Shown here: positions 14,406 to 24,048 of the stretch, one piece after another | Position numbering within the stretch: the first letter of the stretch is position 1 | Layout of the letters: the number at the start of each line of letters is the position of its first letter | Source: DTHT01 sp037444625 | Lineage (GTDB): Bacteria; Acidobacteriota; Terriglobia; Bryobacterales; Bryobacteraceae | Reading direction: 5' to 3' | Assembly: GCA_037444625.1 (NCBI GenBank) | Contig: JBBIMA010000061.1 | Location: 1 to 24,048, forward strand | DNA length: 24,048 nt | Notes under the pieces: model-generated | What the model was told of the DNA's origin: nothing | The model's input: only the letters and a program-made list of their open reading frames with translations | The model's database searches: none | Position numbers and translations under genes: made by a program

Positions 14406-14414
14406 TGCTATAAT
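14406..14414 (+). promoter_or_regulatory. Perfect extended -10 (TGCTATAAT) for the GH172 gene
   Basis: TGCTATAAT matches both the TGn extension and all six bases of TATAAT. It lies between the terminator at 14336-14375 and the ribosome binding site AAGGAGGAG (14445-14453). TTGGAC at 14390-14395 is too close to act as a normal -35, so recognition may depend on the extended element. Confidence 0.65.
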
Positions 14415-14461
14415 CCCAGGGATTCCGGACCCAGAGCAGATTGCAAGGAGGAGATGGCACC

Positions 14462-15595
14462 ATGTCACGCCCGGTCGAGACCCGAGAGCGCAGGAGCTTC
14501 TTCAAGCGCCTGATGGCGCTGGCGGGCGCATCCGCCGCCGCCCCGGCCGCCGTGCGCGCCCAGGGCCGCGTCCCGGCTGCGCCGGATTTTCTGCCCGCCT
14601 ACGCCCGGGCGCAGAACTACCGGTCCCTGAAGCAATCCAGTTACGACCGCAGCGGGGGCAACGCCGACCGCTGGCAGATTCCGCCCGGCGGCACGCAGGA
14701 GTTATTCCGGTCGGAAGGGCCGGGCATCATCACCCATATCTGGTTCACCATTGCCTCGCCCAGCGCGATGCATCTGAAGGAACTGGTGCTGCGCATGTAC
14801 TGGGAGGGCAACGCCAAACCGAGCGTGGAGACGCCCATCGGCGATTTCTTCGGGTTGAATCTGGGCCAGTACCAGATTTACCAGTCGGCCTACCTGGCCT
14901 GCTCGCCGGGGCGCTCGCTGAACTGTTATTTCTCGATGCCCTTCCGCCGATCGGCGCGCATGACGGTGACCAACGAAGGCGCGCAGCAGGTGGGCGCGTT
15001 CTACTCGAACATAGATTACATGCTGGTGCCGGCCTTGCCGGAGGACGCCCTGTATTTCCACGCCCAGTACCGCCAGGCGTCGCCCTGCACGCCCAACAAG
15101 GAAAGCAAGCTGAATCCGGACGGCAAGGGCAACTACGTCTACGCCGAAGCGCGAGGCCGGGGGCACATCATGGGCTGCACCCTGGGAGTGCTGCTGAACG
15201 CCGACGGCTGGATGGGAGAAGGCGACGACATGATTTTCATTGACGACGAAACCAAGCCGGTGATCGTCGGCACCGGCTCGGAGGATTATTTTCTGGGAAG
15301 CTGGAACTTCGGCGGGCGGGACGGAGCGGTGCCGTTCGCCCATCACTACTACGGGGCGCCGCTGATCATCATGCCGGAGCGCACGGGGGGCCGGTACTGC
15401 TGCTACCGCTGGCACGGGGACAATCCGGTGACCTTCAACCGTTACATGAAGTACACCATGGAGCACGGGCACGCCAACGACCGGGGCGACAACTTCTTCT
15501 CGGTGGCCTACTGGTATCAGAGCGAGCCGTACACGGACTTCCCCGCCCTGCCCCCGGTGAGCGAGCGCATCCCCCGGGTGAGAGCGGCCGGCTGA
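14462..15595 (+). CDS. GH172-family (DUF2961) glycoside hydrolase, Tat-exported
   Basis: A 377-residue protein of the DUF2961 family, now glycoside hydrolase family 172. Characterised members act on difructose anhydride I or remove D-arabinofuranose from arabinans. GEGDDMIFIDDE (252-263) and GTGSEDYF (270-277) place two glutamates, Glu253 and Glu274, 21 residues apart. That is the same spacing as the two catalytic glutamates I recall for the difructose dianhydride enzyme, so the site looks intact. Residues 10-22 (RRSFFKRLMALAG) form a twin-arginine signal with cleavage likely after VRAQ. ATG 14462 is chosen because AAGGAGGAG (14445-14453) sits eight bases ahead; an in-frame TTG at 14441 would lie before that site. 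The sugar substrate cannot be inferred. It has its own promoter and is followed by a small membrane protein gene. Confidence 0.87.
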   Translation: MSRPVETRERRSFFKRLMALAGASAAAPAAVRAQGRVPAAPDFLPAYARAQNYRSLKQSSYDRSGGNADRWQIPPGGTQELFRSEGPGIITHIWFTIASPSAMHLKELVLRMYWEGNAKPSVETPIGDFFGLNLGQYQIYQSAYLACSPGRSLNCYFSMPFRRSARMTVTNEGAQQVGAFYSNIDYMLVPALPEDALYFHAQYRQASPCTPNKESKLNPDGKGNYVYAEARGRGHIMGCTLGVLLNADGWMGEGDDMIFIDDETKPVIVGTGSEDYFLGSWNFGGRDGAVPFAHHYYGAPLIIMPERTGGRYCCYRWHGDNPVTFNRYMKYTMEHGHANDRGDNFFSVAYWYQSEPYTDFPALPPVSERIPRVRAAG

Positions 15596-15644
15596 GGCCG
15601 GGCGGCGGATTCAAGCGCCGGGCGCGGCGTCCGATAAGGGCCAT

Positions 15645-15929
15645 GTGGCGGCGCAGGTCCAGTTGTTCGTTTACCTCCAGGTGCTGGACTTTCTCACCAC
15701 GGTGGTGGGCTTGCGGCTGGGGCTGGTCGAGGTCAGCCCGTTCATCCGCTGGCTGATGGGGGCCGGCCCGGTGGCGGGGGCGCTGGCGTCGAAGCTGATG
15801 GCGGTGGCGCTGGGCGGCTTCTGCCTGTGGATTCAGCGCCGGCGGCTGATCCAGTGGGTGAATTACTGGTATGCCGCCCTGGTGGTGTGGAATCTGGCGA
15901 TCATCTGGGTGGCGCTGTCGCGCTCTTGA
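15645..15929 (+). CDS. Small membrane protein, DUF5658-like
   Basis: 94 residues, GTG start with AAGGG (15636-15640) just ahead. An ATG two bases upstream is in the wrong frame. Three hydrophobic helices are visible: about 5-24, 38-62 and 70-91. The opening (LQVLDFLTTVVGLRLGLVEVSPFIRWLM) is the DUF5658 pattern, with a conserved Asp-x2-Thr-Thr in helix 1 and a G-x-x-E-x-x-P loop. The family has no known biochemical function. It lies 36 bases before the sialidase-like gene, which has its own -10-like element, so they may not share a transcript. Confidence 0.72.
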   Translation: MAAQVQLFVYLQVLDFLTTVVGLRLGLVEVSPFIRWLMGAGPVAGALASKLMAVALGGFCLWIQRRRLIQWVNYWYAALVVWNLAIIWVALSRS

Positions 15930-15951
15930 GCGGGCGCGGCCGGCGGCGTAT

Positions 15952-15957
15952 TACACT
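15952..15957 (+). promoter_or_regulatory. -10-like element close to the sialidase-like start
   Basis: TACACT (in GTATTACACT) ends eight bases before ATG 15966. The window then has no ribosome binding site for this gene, so a leaderless start is possible. The match to TATAAT is four of six and there is no TGn or -35. Confidence 0.3.
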
Positions 15958-15965
15958 GGGGTGCG

Positions 15966-17165
15966 ATGCAACCCTTGTCGCTGGTGCTGGCCGCGCTCTC
16001 GTTGCCGGCGGCCGCGGCGGCTCAGGAGCCGCTGTACGAGGCCGAGTTCGTTTTCCCGCTGGATCGCCTGCACAATCATTCCTCTTCGCTGGTGGAGCTG
16101 CCCGACGGCCAACTGCTGGTCACCTGGTACCGGGGCTCGGGCGAGCGCAACGCCGATGACGTAGCGGTGCTGGGGGCGCGGCGCGCGCCCGGCCAGAAGG
16201 CCTGGAGCGAGCCGTTCCTGCTGGCCGACACGGCGGGTTTCCCGGACTGCAACCCGGCGCTGTTTCTGGACGCGGGCGAGCGGCTGTGGCTGTTCTGGCC
16301 GGTGATCGTGGCCAACGAGTGGCACACGGCGCTCTTGAAATACCGCATTTCGAGCGACTACCGCCGGCCGGGCCCGCCCGCCTGGTTCGTCAGCGAGCCG
16401 CTGCTGGTGGTGCCGCGCAACTTTCCAGCCAAGGTCCGACAGGCGCTCGAGGCGCTGCCGGCCGGCGGCGGCCAGGGACCGGCGGCGGAGTACGTGAAGC
16501 GGCTGCGGGAGCGGGCCGGCGACAAGTACTTCTCGCGCATGGGCTGGATGCCCCGCAATCATCCGCTTCAGTTGCCTTCGGGCCGGATCCTGGTGCCCTT
16601 GTACTCTGACGGCTTCAGCTTCTCGCTGATCGCCATTACCGACGACGGGGGCGCGAGCTGGACGACCAGCGAGCCGCTGGTGGGCGCGGGCGCGGTGCAG
16701 CCGACGCTGGCGCGCCGGCGCGACGGCACGCTGGTGGCCTATATGCGGGACAACGGCCCGCCGCCCAAGCGGGTCATGACGGCGGTGTCGCGCGACGAGG
16801 GCCTGAGCTGGTCGGCGGTGACCGACACCGACCTTCCCAATCCGGGCTCCAGCCTGGAGGTGGTCGTGCTGCGCGACGGCTCCTGGGTCATGGTGTACAA
16901 CGACACCGAGCGCGGCCGGCATTCGCTGGCCGTGGCCCTCTCGGAAGACGAAGGGGCCACCTGGAAGTGGAAGCGGCATCTGGAGCTGGACCGCCGCCCG
17001 CAGGGCGCCGGGTCGTTCCACTATCCCTCGCTCATCCAGGCCCGAGACGGGACGCTGCACGTCACCTACAGTTACTTCCTCAACCACCTGCCGGCGAGCG
17101 AGCCGCGCAAGACGATCAAGCACGTGCGCTTCGACGCGGCGTGGATCCGGCAGGGGGATGAGTGA
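15966..17165 (+). CDS. Secreted sialidase-like (BNR/Asp-box) protein
   Basis: 399 residues. A Sec signal peptide (MQPLSLVLAALSLPAAAAAQ) leads into a six-bladed propeller of the BNR_2 type. Three Asp-box repeats are visible: ITDDGGASW, VSRDEGLSW and LSEDEGATW. The N-terminal HNHSSSLVELPDGQLLVTWY and GSGERNADD motifs mark a subfamily often labelled exo-alpha-sialidase. The Phe-Arg-Ile-Pro motif that supplies the first carboxylate-binding arginine in true GH33 sialidases is absent, so cleavage of sialic acid is doubtful. Another glycan or a non-catalytic role is possible. No sialic acid catabolic genes (nanA, nanK, nanE) are present, though nagA lies elsewhere in the window. It is followed after 12 bases by the GGT gene and seems to open the operon running to ddl. 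Confidence 0.82.
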   Translation: MQPLSLVLAALSLPAAAAAQEPLYEAEFVFPLDRLHNHSSSLVELPDGQLLVTWYRGSGERNADDVAVLGARRAPGQKAWSEPFLLADTAGFPDCNPALFLDAGERLWLFWPVIVANEWHTALLKYRISSDYRRPGPPAWFVSEPLLVVPRNFPAKVRQALEALPAGGGQGPAAEYVKRLRERAGDKYFSRMGWMPRNHPLQLPSGRILVPLYSDGFSFSLIAITDDGGASWTTSEPLVGAGAVQPTLARRRDGTLVAYMRDNGPPPKRVMTAVSRDEGLSWSAVTDTDLPNPGSSLEVVVLRDGSWVMVYNDTERGRHSLAVALSEDEGATWKWKRHLELDRRPQGAGSFHYPSLIQARDGTLHVTYSYFLNHLPASEPRKTIKHVRFDAAWIRQGDE

Positions 17166-17177
17166 GGCGGAGCGAGG

Positions 17178-18866
<1,689 letters not shown>

Positions 18867-18870
18867 GGCC

Positions 18871-19701
18871 ATGAAGCGCGTATTGTCCACCCACCTCTTC
18901 GTCAACCACCGGCTGACCACGGCGCTGTTGGACAAGATTCACCGGGGGGAGATTCCGGCGGTGGAGATTTTCGTCGCCCGGCAGCATCTGGACTATCGCA
19001 ACCGCGCCCAGGTGACCGAGCTGGCCCACTGGTTCCGCGACTCCGAGCTCGAGCTGCACGCCCTGCATTCGCCCATGTATTCCGACGACGTCTGGGGACG
19101 CTCCGGGCCGAACGCCATCCTCAACATCGCGGAGCCCGTCAAGAGCCGCCGGATCCGGATGGTGGACGAGATCAAGCGGGTGATCGAGATCGCCGAGGCG
19201 GCGCCGTTCCGCTACCTGATCCAGCACGTGGGCCTGCCGGAGGAGGAGTACGACGAGCGTAAGGTTGAGGCCGCCTTTTCCTCCCTGGAGGAGCTGACGG
19301 TGTTCGCCCGCCAGCGGGAGGTCGAGATTCTTCTGGAGAACATCCCTAACGGGCTGTCGCGGGCCGAGCGCCTGCCGGGCTTTCTCGAGCTCACCCACCT
19401 CCGGCTGGGCTTCTGCTTCGATGTGGGTCACGCCCATCTGGACGAGGGAGTCGAGGAGGCCTTCCGGCTGATGAAGGATCGCATTCGCTCGACGCACTTG
19501 CACGACAACGACGGGCGGGAGGACGCCCACCTGTTTCCCTTCCACTCGCCGGAGGGGACGGTGGACTGGCAAAAGACGGTGCGGCTGCTCGGTTCCTGCG
19601 GCCAGGAGACGCCGCTGGTGCTGGAGTTGCGCGAGGTCCCTGAAATGAAGAACCCCTTGGAGGCGGTCAAGGACATCTTCGCCCGCCTGGAGGAGATGTA
19701 A
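18871..19701 (+). CDS. Sugar phosphate isomerase/epimerase-like TIM-barrel protein
   Basis: 276 residues of the AP-endonuclease-2/xylose isomerase-like barrel family. Candidate metal ligands are Glu in LLENIPN (about 158), Asp and His in FDVGHAH (about 182-186), His in STHLHDND (about 208) and Glu in LVLELRE (about 252). The set matches the family's divalent-metal site. The substrate is not predictable: members act on keto-sugars, inositols or hydroxypyruvate, and some are still unknown. The start at ATG 18871 is four bases after the GGT stop, and its own TAA abuts the asnS ATG with no gap, so the three genes are surely co-transcribed. Confidence 0.85.
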   Translation: MKRVLSTHLFVNHRLTTALLDKIHRGEIPAVEIFVARQHLDYRNRAQVTELAHWFRDSELELHALHSPMYSDDVWGRSGPNAILNIAEPVKSRRIRMVDEIKRVIEIAEAAPFRYLIQHVGLPEEEYDERKVEAAFSSLEELTVFARQREVEILLENIPNGLSRAERLPGFLELTHLRLGFCFDVGHAHLDEGVEEAFRLMKDRIRSTHLHDNDGREDAHLFPFHSPEGTVDWQKTVRLLGSCGQETPLVLELREVPEMKNPLEAVKDIFARLEEM

Positions 19702-21018
<1,317 letters not shown>

Positions 21019-21021
21019 GCC

Positions 21022-21936
21022 ATGGGCGGCCGGCAGATTGCGGTGATCGGCGCGCCGCTGGATCTGGGGACCAACCGGCGGGGAGTGGACATGGGGCCGT
21101 CGGCCATCCGAGTGGCCAACCTGGGGCCGCGGCTGGGCTCGCTGGGTTTCCAGGTCGAGGATTGGGGCAACGTGGCGGTCGAGCAGCCCGAGCGGGCCCC
21201 GCAAGGTCCGGCCAACGCGCGTTACCTGCCGCAAATCGCCCAGACCTGCCGCCGGCTGGCGCGCACCGTCGAGCAGGCGGCCGCCGCCGGCCAGATGCCG
21301 CTGGTGCTGGGAGGCGACCATTCGGTGGCGGTGGGTACCGTCTCGGGGGTGGCGCAGCACTTTCGCAAGCGGAAGGCGCGCATCGGGCTGATCTGGATTG
21401 ACGCCCACCCGGACATGAACACGCCCCAGACCAGTCCCAGCGGCAACGTGCACGGCATGCCTCTGGCCTGCTGCGTGGGAATGGGGCCGCGCCCGCTCAC
21501 CCACATTTACGGCTACGCGCCCAAGGTGGACCCCAAGAACGTGGCGCTCGTCGGCCTGCGGGATGTGGACAGCCTCGAGAAGCCGCACGTCAAGCGTTCG
21601 GGCGTGCGCGCCTTCACCATGCGCGACATTGACGAGCGGGGCATGCGAGCCGTGATGGCCGAAGCCATCGAGATCGCGGGCGCGGGCACGGAGGGCTTCC
21701 ACGTCTCGCTCGACATGGACAGCGTGGATCCGCAGGAGGCGCCCGGCGTGGGCACTCCGGTGCGGGGCGGCTTGAACTACCGCGAGGCGCACCTGGCCAT
21801 GGAGATGATTTGCGACTCGGCCCGCATGGTGTCGCTCGAGGTGGTCGAAGTCAACCCGGTGATTGACGAGGCCAACCGCACCGCGCTGCTGGCGGTCGAG
21901 CTGGTGATGTCGGCCCTGGGCAAGCGGATTCTGTAA
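21022..21936 (+). CDS. rocF: Arginase (ureohydrolase family)
   Basis: 304 residues. It hydrolyses arginine to ornithine and urea with two Mn2+ ions. All ligand motifs are present: GGDHS near 98, IDAHPDMN near 125-132 and SLDMDSVDP near 230-238. GNVHGMPLA, just after the second motif, is the arginase version that distinguishes it from agmatinase or formiminoglutamase. The N-terminal IGAPLDLGTNRRGVDMGPSAIR fits too. Arginases of this length are usually hexameric or trimeric cytosolic enzymes. It lies three bases after asnS and 13 before ddl. No urease or ornithine-metabolism gene is nearby, so the purpose (nitrogen release or ornithine/proline supply) is open. Confidence 0.92.
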   Translation: MGGRQIAVIGAPLDLGTNRRGVDMGPSAIRVANLGPRLGSLGFQVEDWGNVAVEQPERAPQGPANARYLPQIAQTCRRLARTVEQAAAAGQMPLVLGGDHSVAVGTVSGVAQHFRKRKARIGLIWIDAHPDMNTPQTSPSGNVHGMPLACCVGMGPRPLTHIYGYAPKVDPKNVALVGLRDVDSLEKPHVKRSGVRAFTMRDIDERGMRAVMAEAIEIAGAGTEGFHVSLDMDSVDPQEAPGVGTPVRGGLNYREAHLAMEMICDSARMVSLEVVEVNPVIDEANRTALLAVELVMSALGKRIL

Positions 21937-21949
21937 GAGGGGGAGGGCG

Positions 21950-22927
21950 GTGAAACTGCGGGTGGCGGTGTTGTACGGCGGGCGGAGCGGGGAGCACGAG
22001 GTCTCGATTCGCTCGGCGGAATCGGTGATGAAGGCCATGGATCCGGCCCGCTACCAGATCCTGCCCATCTTCATCAGCAAGGAGGGACGCTGGCAGCCGC
22101 GCCCGATCCTGCCTGAGCCGGGCGCCAATCCCGACATAGACGTAGTCTTCCCCGTGCTGCACGGCACCTTCGGCGAGGACGGCACGGTGCAGGGTCTGCT
22201 CGAGCTGGCCGATCTGCCGTACGTGGGCGGCGGCGTGCTGGCCAGTTCGGTCTCGATGGACAAGGACGTGATGAAGCGCCTCTGTCGCGAGGCCGGGCTG
22301 CCGGTGGTGGACTACCTGCTCCAGCATCGGGGGGCTCTGGACGTGGCTGCGGTCGAGCGGCGCTTCCCCTACCCGGTGTTCGTCAAGCCGGCGAACCTGG
22401 GTTCCTCGGTGGCGGTCTCGAAGGCCCGCGATCGAGTCGAACTGGAGGCGGCCTTCACGCTGGCGGCGCAGTACGACCGCAAGGTGATCATCGAACGCGC
22501 GATCGCGGGCCGGGAGCTGGAGTGCGCCGTGCTGGGCAACGAGCGCCCGGAGGCTTCCCTGCCCTGCGAGATCGTTCCCTCGCGCGAGTTTTACGACTAC
22601 GACGACAAGTACGTGCTGGACCGGGCGCAGTTGCTGGTGCCCGCCGCGTTGCCGCCCGAGCAGACCGAGGCGGTCCGGCGGCTGGCGGAGGCCTGCTACC
22701 GCGCGGTGGAATGCGAGGGGATGGCGCGGGTGGACTTCCTGCTGGAGGCCGCCACCCAGGCCATCTACATCAACGAGATCAACACCATCCCGGGCTTCAC
22801 CTCGATCAGCATGTTTCCGCGCATGTGGGAGGCGACCGGGCTGCCGTATTCCCGATTGATTGACCGGCTGATCGAGCTGGCGCTGGAGCGGCACGCGGCG
22901 CGCCGAGCGACCCGGTACAGCATCTGA
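21950..22927 (+). CDS. ddl: D-alanine--D-alanine ligase
   Basis: 325 residues, ATP-grasp fold. It joins two D-alanines for peptidoglycan precursors in the cytoplasm. VLYGGRSGEHEVSIRSA opens the first domain. HGTFGEDGTVQG, FVKPANLGSSVAVSKA (ATP loop) and YINEINTIPGFT (Mg2+ and D-Ala binding near the C-terminus) are all typical. YDYDDKY is the loop that bears Tyr in D-Ala ligases, whereas VanA-type D-Ala-D-Lac ligases differ there. GTG 21950 is preceded by GAGGGGGAGG (21937-21946). The gene is the last of the operon and lies apart from any mur cluster. A possible hairpin terminator follows at 22985-23005. Confidence 0.93.
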   Translation: MKLRVAVLYGGRSGEHEVSIRSAESVMKAMDPARYQILPIFISKEGRWQPRPILPEPGANPDIDVVFPVLHGTFGEDGTVQGLLELADLPYVGGGVLASSVSMDKDVMKRLCREAGLPVVDYLLQHRGALDVAAVERRFPYPVFVKPANLGSSVAVSKARDRVELEAAFTLAAQYDRKVIIERAIAGRELECAVLGNERPEASLPCEIVPSREFYDYDDKYVLDRAQLLVPAALPPEQTEAVRRLAEACYRAVECEGMARVDFLLEAATQAIYINEINTIPGFTSISMFPRMWEATGLPYSRLIDRLIELALERHAARRATRYSI

Positions 22928-22984
22928 ACCGCGGGAGGGGGCCGGGGTGCGGAGCGGCCCTGGCCGGTTGGTGCTGCTGGCTGC

Positions 22985-23005
22985 CGGCCCGCTGCGGCCG
23001 GGCCG
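22985..23005 (+). terminator. Possible terminator hairpin after ddl
   Basis: CGGCCCG (22985-22991) and CGGGCCG (22999-23005) form a perfect seven-base stem with a seven-base loop, 58 bases after the ddl stop. No T-tract follows, so the call is weak. Confidence 0.3.
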
Positions 23006-23082
23006 AAGTCGCTGAAGCCATGGAGATGGTTGGTGGCGTGGGCCGGAGCTTGAAGGAAGGTTCCACGGCTCAAAGGCCCGGC

Positions 23083-23111
23083 TTGACGATATGCACAAGC
23101 GTACATATCAT
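23083..23111 (+). promoter_or_regulatory. Sigma-70-like promoter of brnTA
   Basis: TTGACG (23083-23088) and TATCAT (23106-23111), five of six matches each, are separated by an ideal 17 bases. It is the best two-box promoter in the window. It overlaps the apparent brnT ATG at 23091, which would then lie upstream of the transcription start (about 23118). Confidence 0.6.
23088..23109. promoter_or_regulatory. Palindromic operator between the -35 and -10 of brnTA
   Basis: GATATGCAC and GTACATATC are inverted arms (eight of nine paired) around AAGC. They lie almost entirely within the promoter spacer. A ribbon-helix-helix antitoxin such as BrnA, alone or with BrnT, would be expected to bind here and repress the operon. 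The assignment is by position and symmetry only. Confidence 0.5.
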
Positions 23112-23390
23112 AGAGTAGGGCCTTATGAATGGGACGCCGGGAAAGCGCAGCGCAACCTTCGCAAGCACGGGGTTGATTTCGCCGACGCCGTGGCCGTTTT
23201 TGAGGACGAGTACGCCCTCACCATGCGCGACCCGTTTTCAGCGGGCGAGGAGCGATGGATCAGCGTCGGGTTGGATGCGCTTGGCCGGGTTCTGGTCGTC
23301 GTTTACACCTGGCACTGCGACAGCCTTCGGATCATCTCGGCGCGTCCCGCGACGCCGCGGGAACGTAAGCAATACGAGGAACGAGGATGA
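23091..23390 (+). CDS. brnT: BrnT-family toxin (RelE-like fold ribonuclease)
   Basis: 99 residues if ATG 23091 is used. The core follows the BrnT pattern: YEWDAGKAQRNLRKHGVDF, AVAVFEDE, EERWISVGLDALGRVLVVVY, and the closing LRIISARPATPRERKQYEE. BrnT toxins are RelE-like ribonucleases that halt translation and are neutralised by BrnA. The gene overlaps brnA by four bases (ATGA), the usual arrangement with toxin first. The start is a problem: ATG 23091 falls inside the -35/-10 spacer of a strong promoter, and no ATG, GTG or TTG occurs in frame between the predicted transcript start and the conserved Glu-Trp-Asp. Its base composition near the start is more A/T-rich than the neighbours, suggesting acquisition. 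Confidence 0.87.
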   Translation: MHKRTYHRVGPYEWDAGKAQRNLRKHGVDFADAVAVFEDEYALTMRDPFSAGEERWISVGLDALGRVLVVVYTWHCDSLRIISARPATPRERKQYEERG

Positions 23391-23641
23391 GAAAACAATA
23401 CGACTTTTCTAGGGCCCGGCGCGGACCCGTGGTGCCGGTGGCCAAAGGCAAGACGCGCATCACCATTCGGCTTGATGACGATGTACTGGCTTGGTTTCGC
23501 GAGCAGGTGCACCGCGCGGGCGGCGGCAGCTACCAGGCGCTGATCAACGAAGCGCTGCGCCGCCACATGGAGCAGGCGCGCGAGCCGCTGGAGGCCACGC
23601 TTCGGCGCGTGCTTCGCGAGGAGCTCCGGCGCGCAAGTTGA
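23387..23641 (+). CDS. brnA: BrnA-family antitoxin
   Basis: 84 residues, starting inside the brnT stop (ATGA). The GKTRITIRLDDDVLAWFREQV region (about 22-42) has the pattern of BrnA's DNA-binding ribbon-helix-helix domain, followed by GGGSYQALINEALRRHM. The C-terminal EATLRRVLREELRR is an amphipathic helix that may meet the toxin. BrnA binds and neutralises BrnT and represses the shared promoter; the palindrome at 23088-23109 is the likely site. The pair is complete and next to a transposase remnant, consistent with a mobile origin. Confidence 0.88.
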   Translation: MRKQYDFSRARRGPVVPVAKGKTRITIRLDDDVLAWFREQVHRAGGGSYQALINEALRRHMEQAREPLEATLRRVLREELRRAS

Positions 23642-23647
23642 CGGCTG

Positions 23648-24048
23648 TCACATGCGGATCGTCACCACCAGGGGTGCACCCGGGAAGGCGGTGCCCACGC
23701 CGGTGATGTCGAGCGTGATCGGCCGGCCCCGCTCTTCCGGCGCCTGGTAGAGCTCCGGCTTGGCAAAGGCGGGGTGCCCTCCGGGCCCCGCCCGGAACAC
23801 CACCTGCTTGCCCTGCTTCTGTGGGCGCCCGATCTCGGGTAGCAGCAGTTCCTGCCGGCCCGCGGCGCTGTGCACGTTGCCGGCCCGCAGCAAGGAGTGC
23901 AAGCGCGACGTCGGCGCCGCCCCGGGCTCGTGAGATCTTCTCCGAGCCGATCAGCCGGAACGTGGAATGTTGGCTCAGCCGCTCGGCGTCGTTGACATCC
24001 TCGTAGCCCGCCAGGCGACTGTAGACCGACTGGCGAAACAGATCGGCC
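23648..24048 (-). pseudogene. Decayed IS1380-type transposase fragment
   Basis: Read from the right edge on the minus strand, one frame gives DLFRQSVYSRLAGYEDVND followed by AERLSQ and FRLIGSEKI (24044 to about 23934), the N-terminal part of an IS1380-family DDE transposase. The likeness then moves to another frame (SRLHSL, about 23910-23896). It continues at once with LRAGNVHSAAGRQELLLPEI and FAKPELYQAPEERG (to 23726), which belong to the middle of such transposases. So there is a frameshift, an internal deletion that removes much of the catalytic region, and no C-terminus. The last 25 codons (23725-23648) encode PITLDITGVGTAFPGAPLVV and a short tail. These do not look like transposase and may be the end of another gene fused by a deletion. 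No terminal inverted repeats are visible. The element is surely inactive. Confidence 0.78.

Noticed and set aside
14441..14461. TTG 14441 as the start of the GH172 gene
   Set aside because: It would lie before the AAGGAGGAG site that is ideally placed for ATG 14462, and the Tat signal begins properly from 14462.

Overview
This is high-GC bacterial chromosome. I infer Acidobacteriota, probably a Bryobacterales/Solibacter-like lineage. The reasons are a Ser/Thr kinase fused to a TolB-like PD40 propeller, a small secreted protein of a type common in acidobacteria, twin-arginine-tagged metabolic enzymes, a DUF5658-type membrane protein and a GH172 (DUF2961) enzyme. This is recognition by eye, not a database placement. 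The first 22.9 kb look like ordinary chromosomal backbone. The last 1.1 kb look like a transfer or insertion spot.

Layout. 1-517 (-): a secreted, lipoprotein-like protein cut by the window edge. 694-1911 (+): a Tat-tagged D-threonine aldolase/D-serine dehydratase-type PLP enzyme, convergent with nagA (1916-3058, -). 3329-4273 (-): ilvE-type aminotransferase, divergent from a HAD phosphatase (4395-5000, +). 5121-6500 (+): Nramp-like transporter lacking the usual metal motifs, convergent with an FkbM methyltransferase (6524-7426, -). 7476-10127 (-): membrane Ser/Thr kinase with an outer propeller, divergent from an FHA-GAF-AAA+-Fis sigma-54 activator (10273-12177, +). 12291-13680 (+): a three-gene translationally coupled operon of ECF sigma factor, short membrane protein (possible anti-sigma) and DUF4252-like protein. 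13900-14313 (+): small secreted protein with a terminator. 14462-15595 (+): GH172 enzyme. 15645-22927 (+): a tight unidirectional run of DUF5658 protein, sialidase-like protein, gamma-glutamyltransferase, TIM-barrel isomerase, asnS, arginase and ddl. 23091-23641 (+): BrnT/BrnA toxin-antitoxin pair. 23648-24048 (-): decayed IS1380-type transposase.

How the genes may work together. Two signalling blocks sit side by side: kinase plus FHA activator, and ECF sigma plus membrane partner. The metabolic genes lean towards amino acids and amino sugars (nagA, ilvE, DSD-type enzyme, GGT, arginase, asnS, ddl) and glycans (GH172, sialidase-like). I do not see one clear pathway joining them.

The most useful non-coding observations are: a recurring extended -10 element (TGCTA[T/G]nnT) ahead of five genes; -10 elements placed 7-8 bases before three start codons, which predicts leaderless mRNAs; an ECF-type promoter in front of the sigma factor gene; and a palindrome lying between the -35 and -10 of brnTA that conflicts with the apparent brnT start codon. 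I found no CRISPR array, tRNA, rRNA or clearly new multi-gene system.
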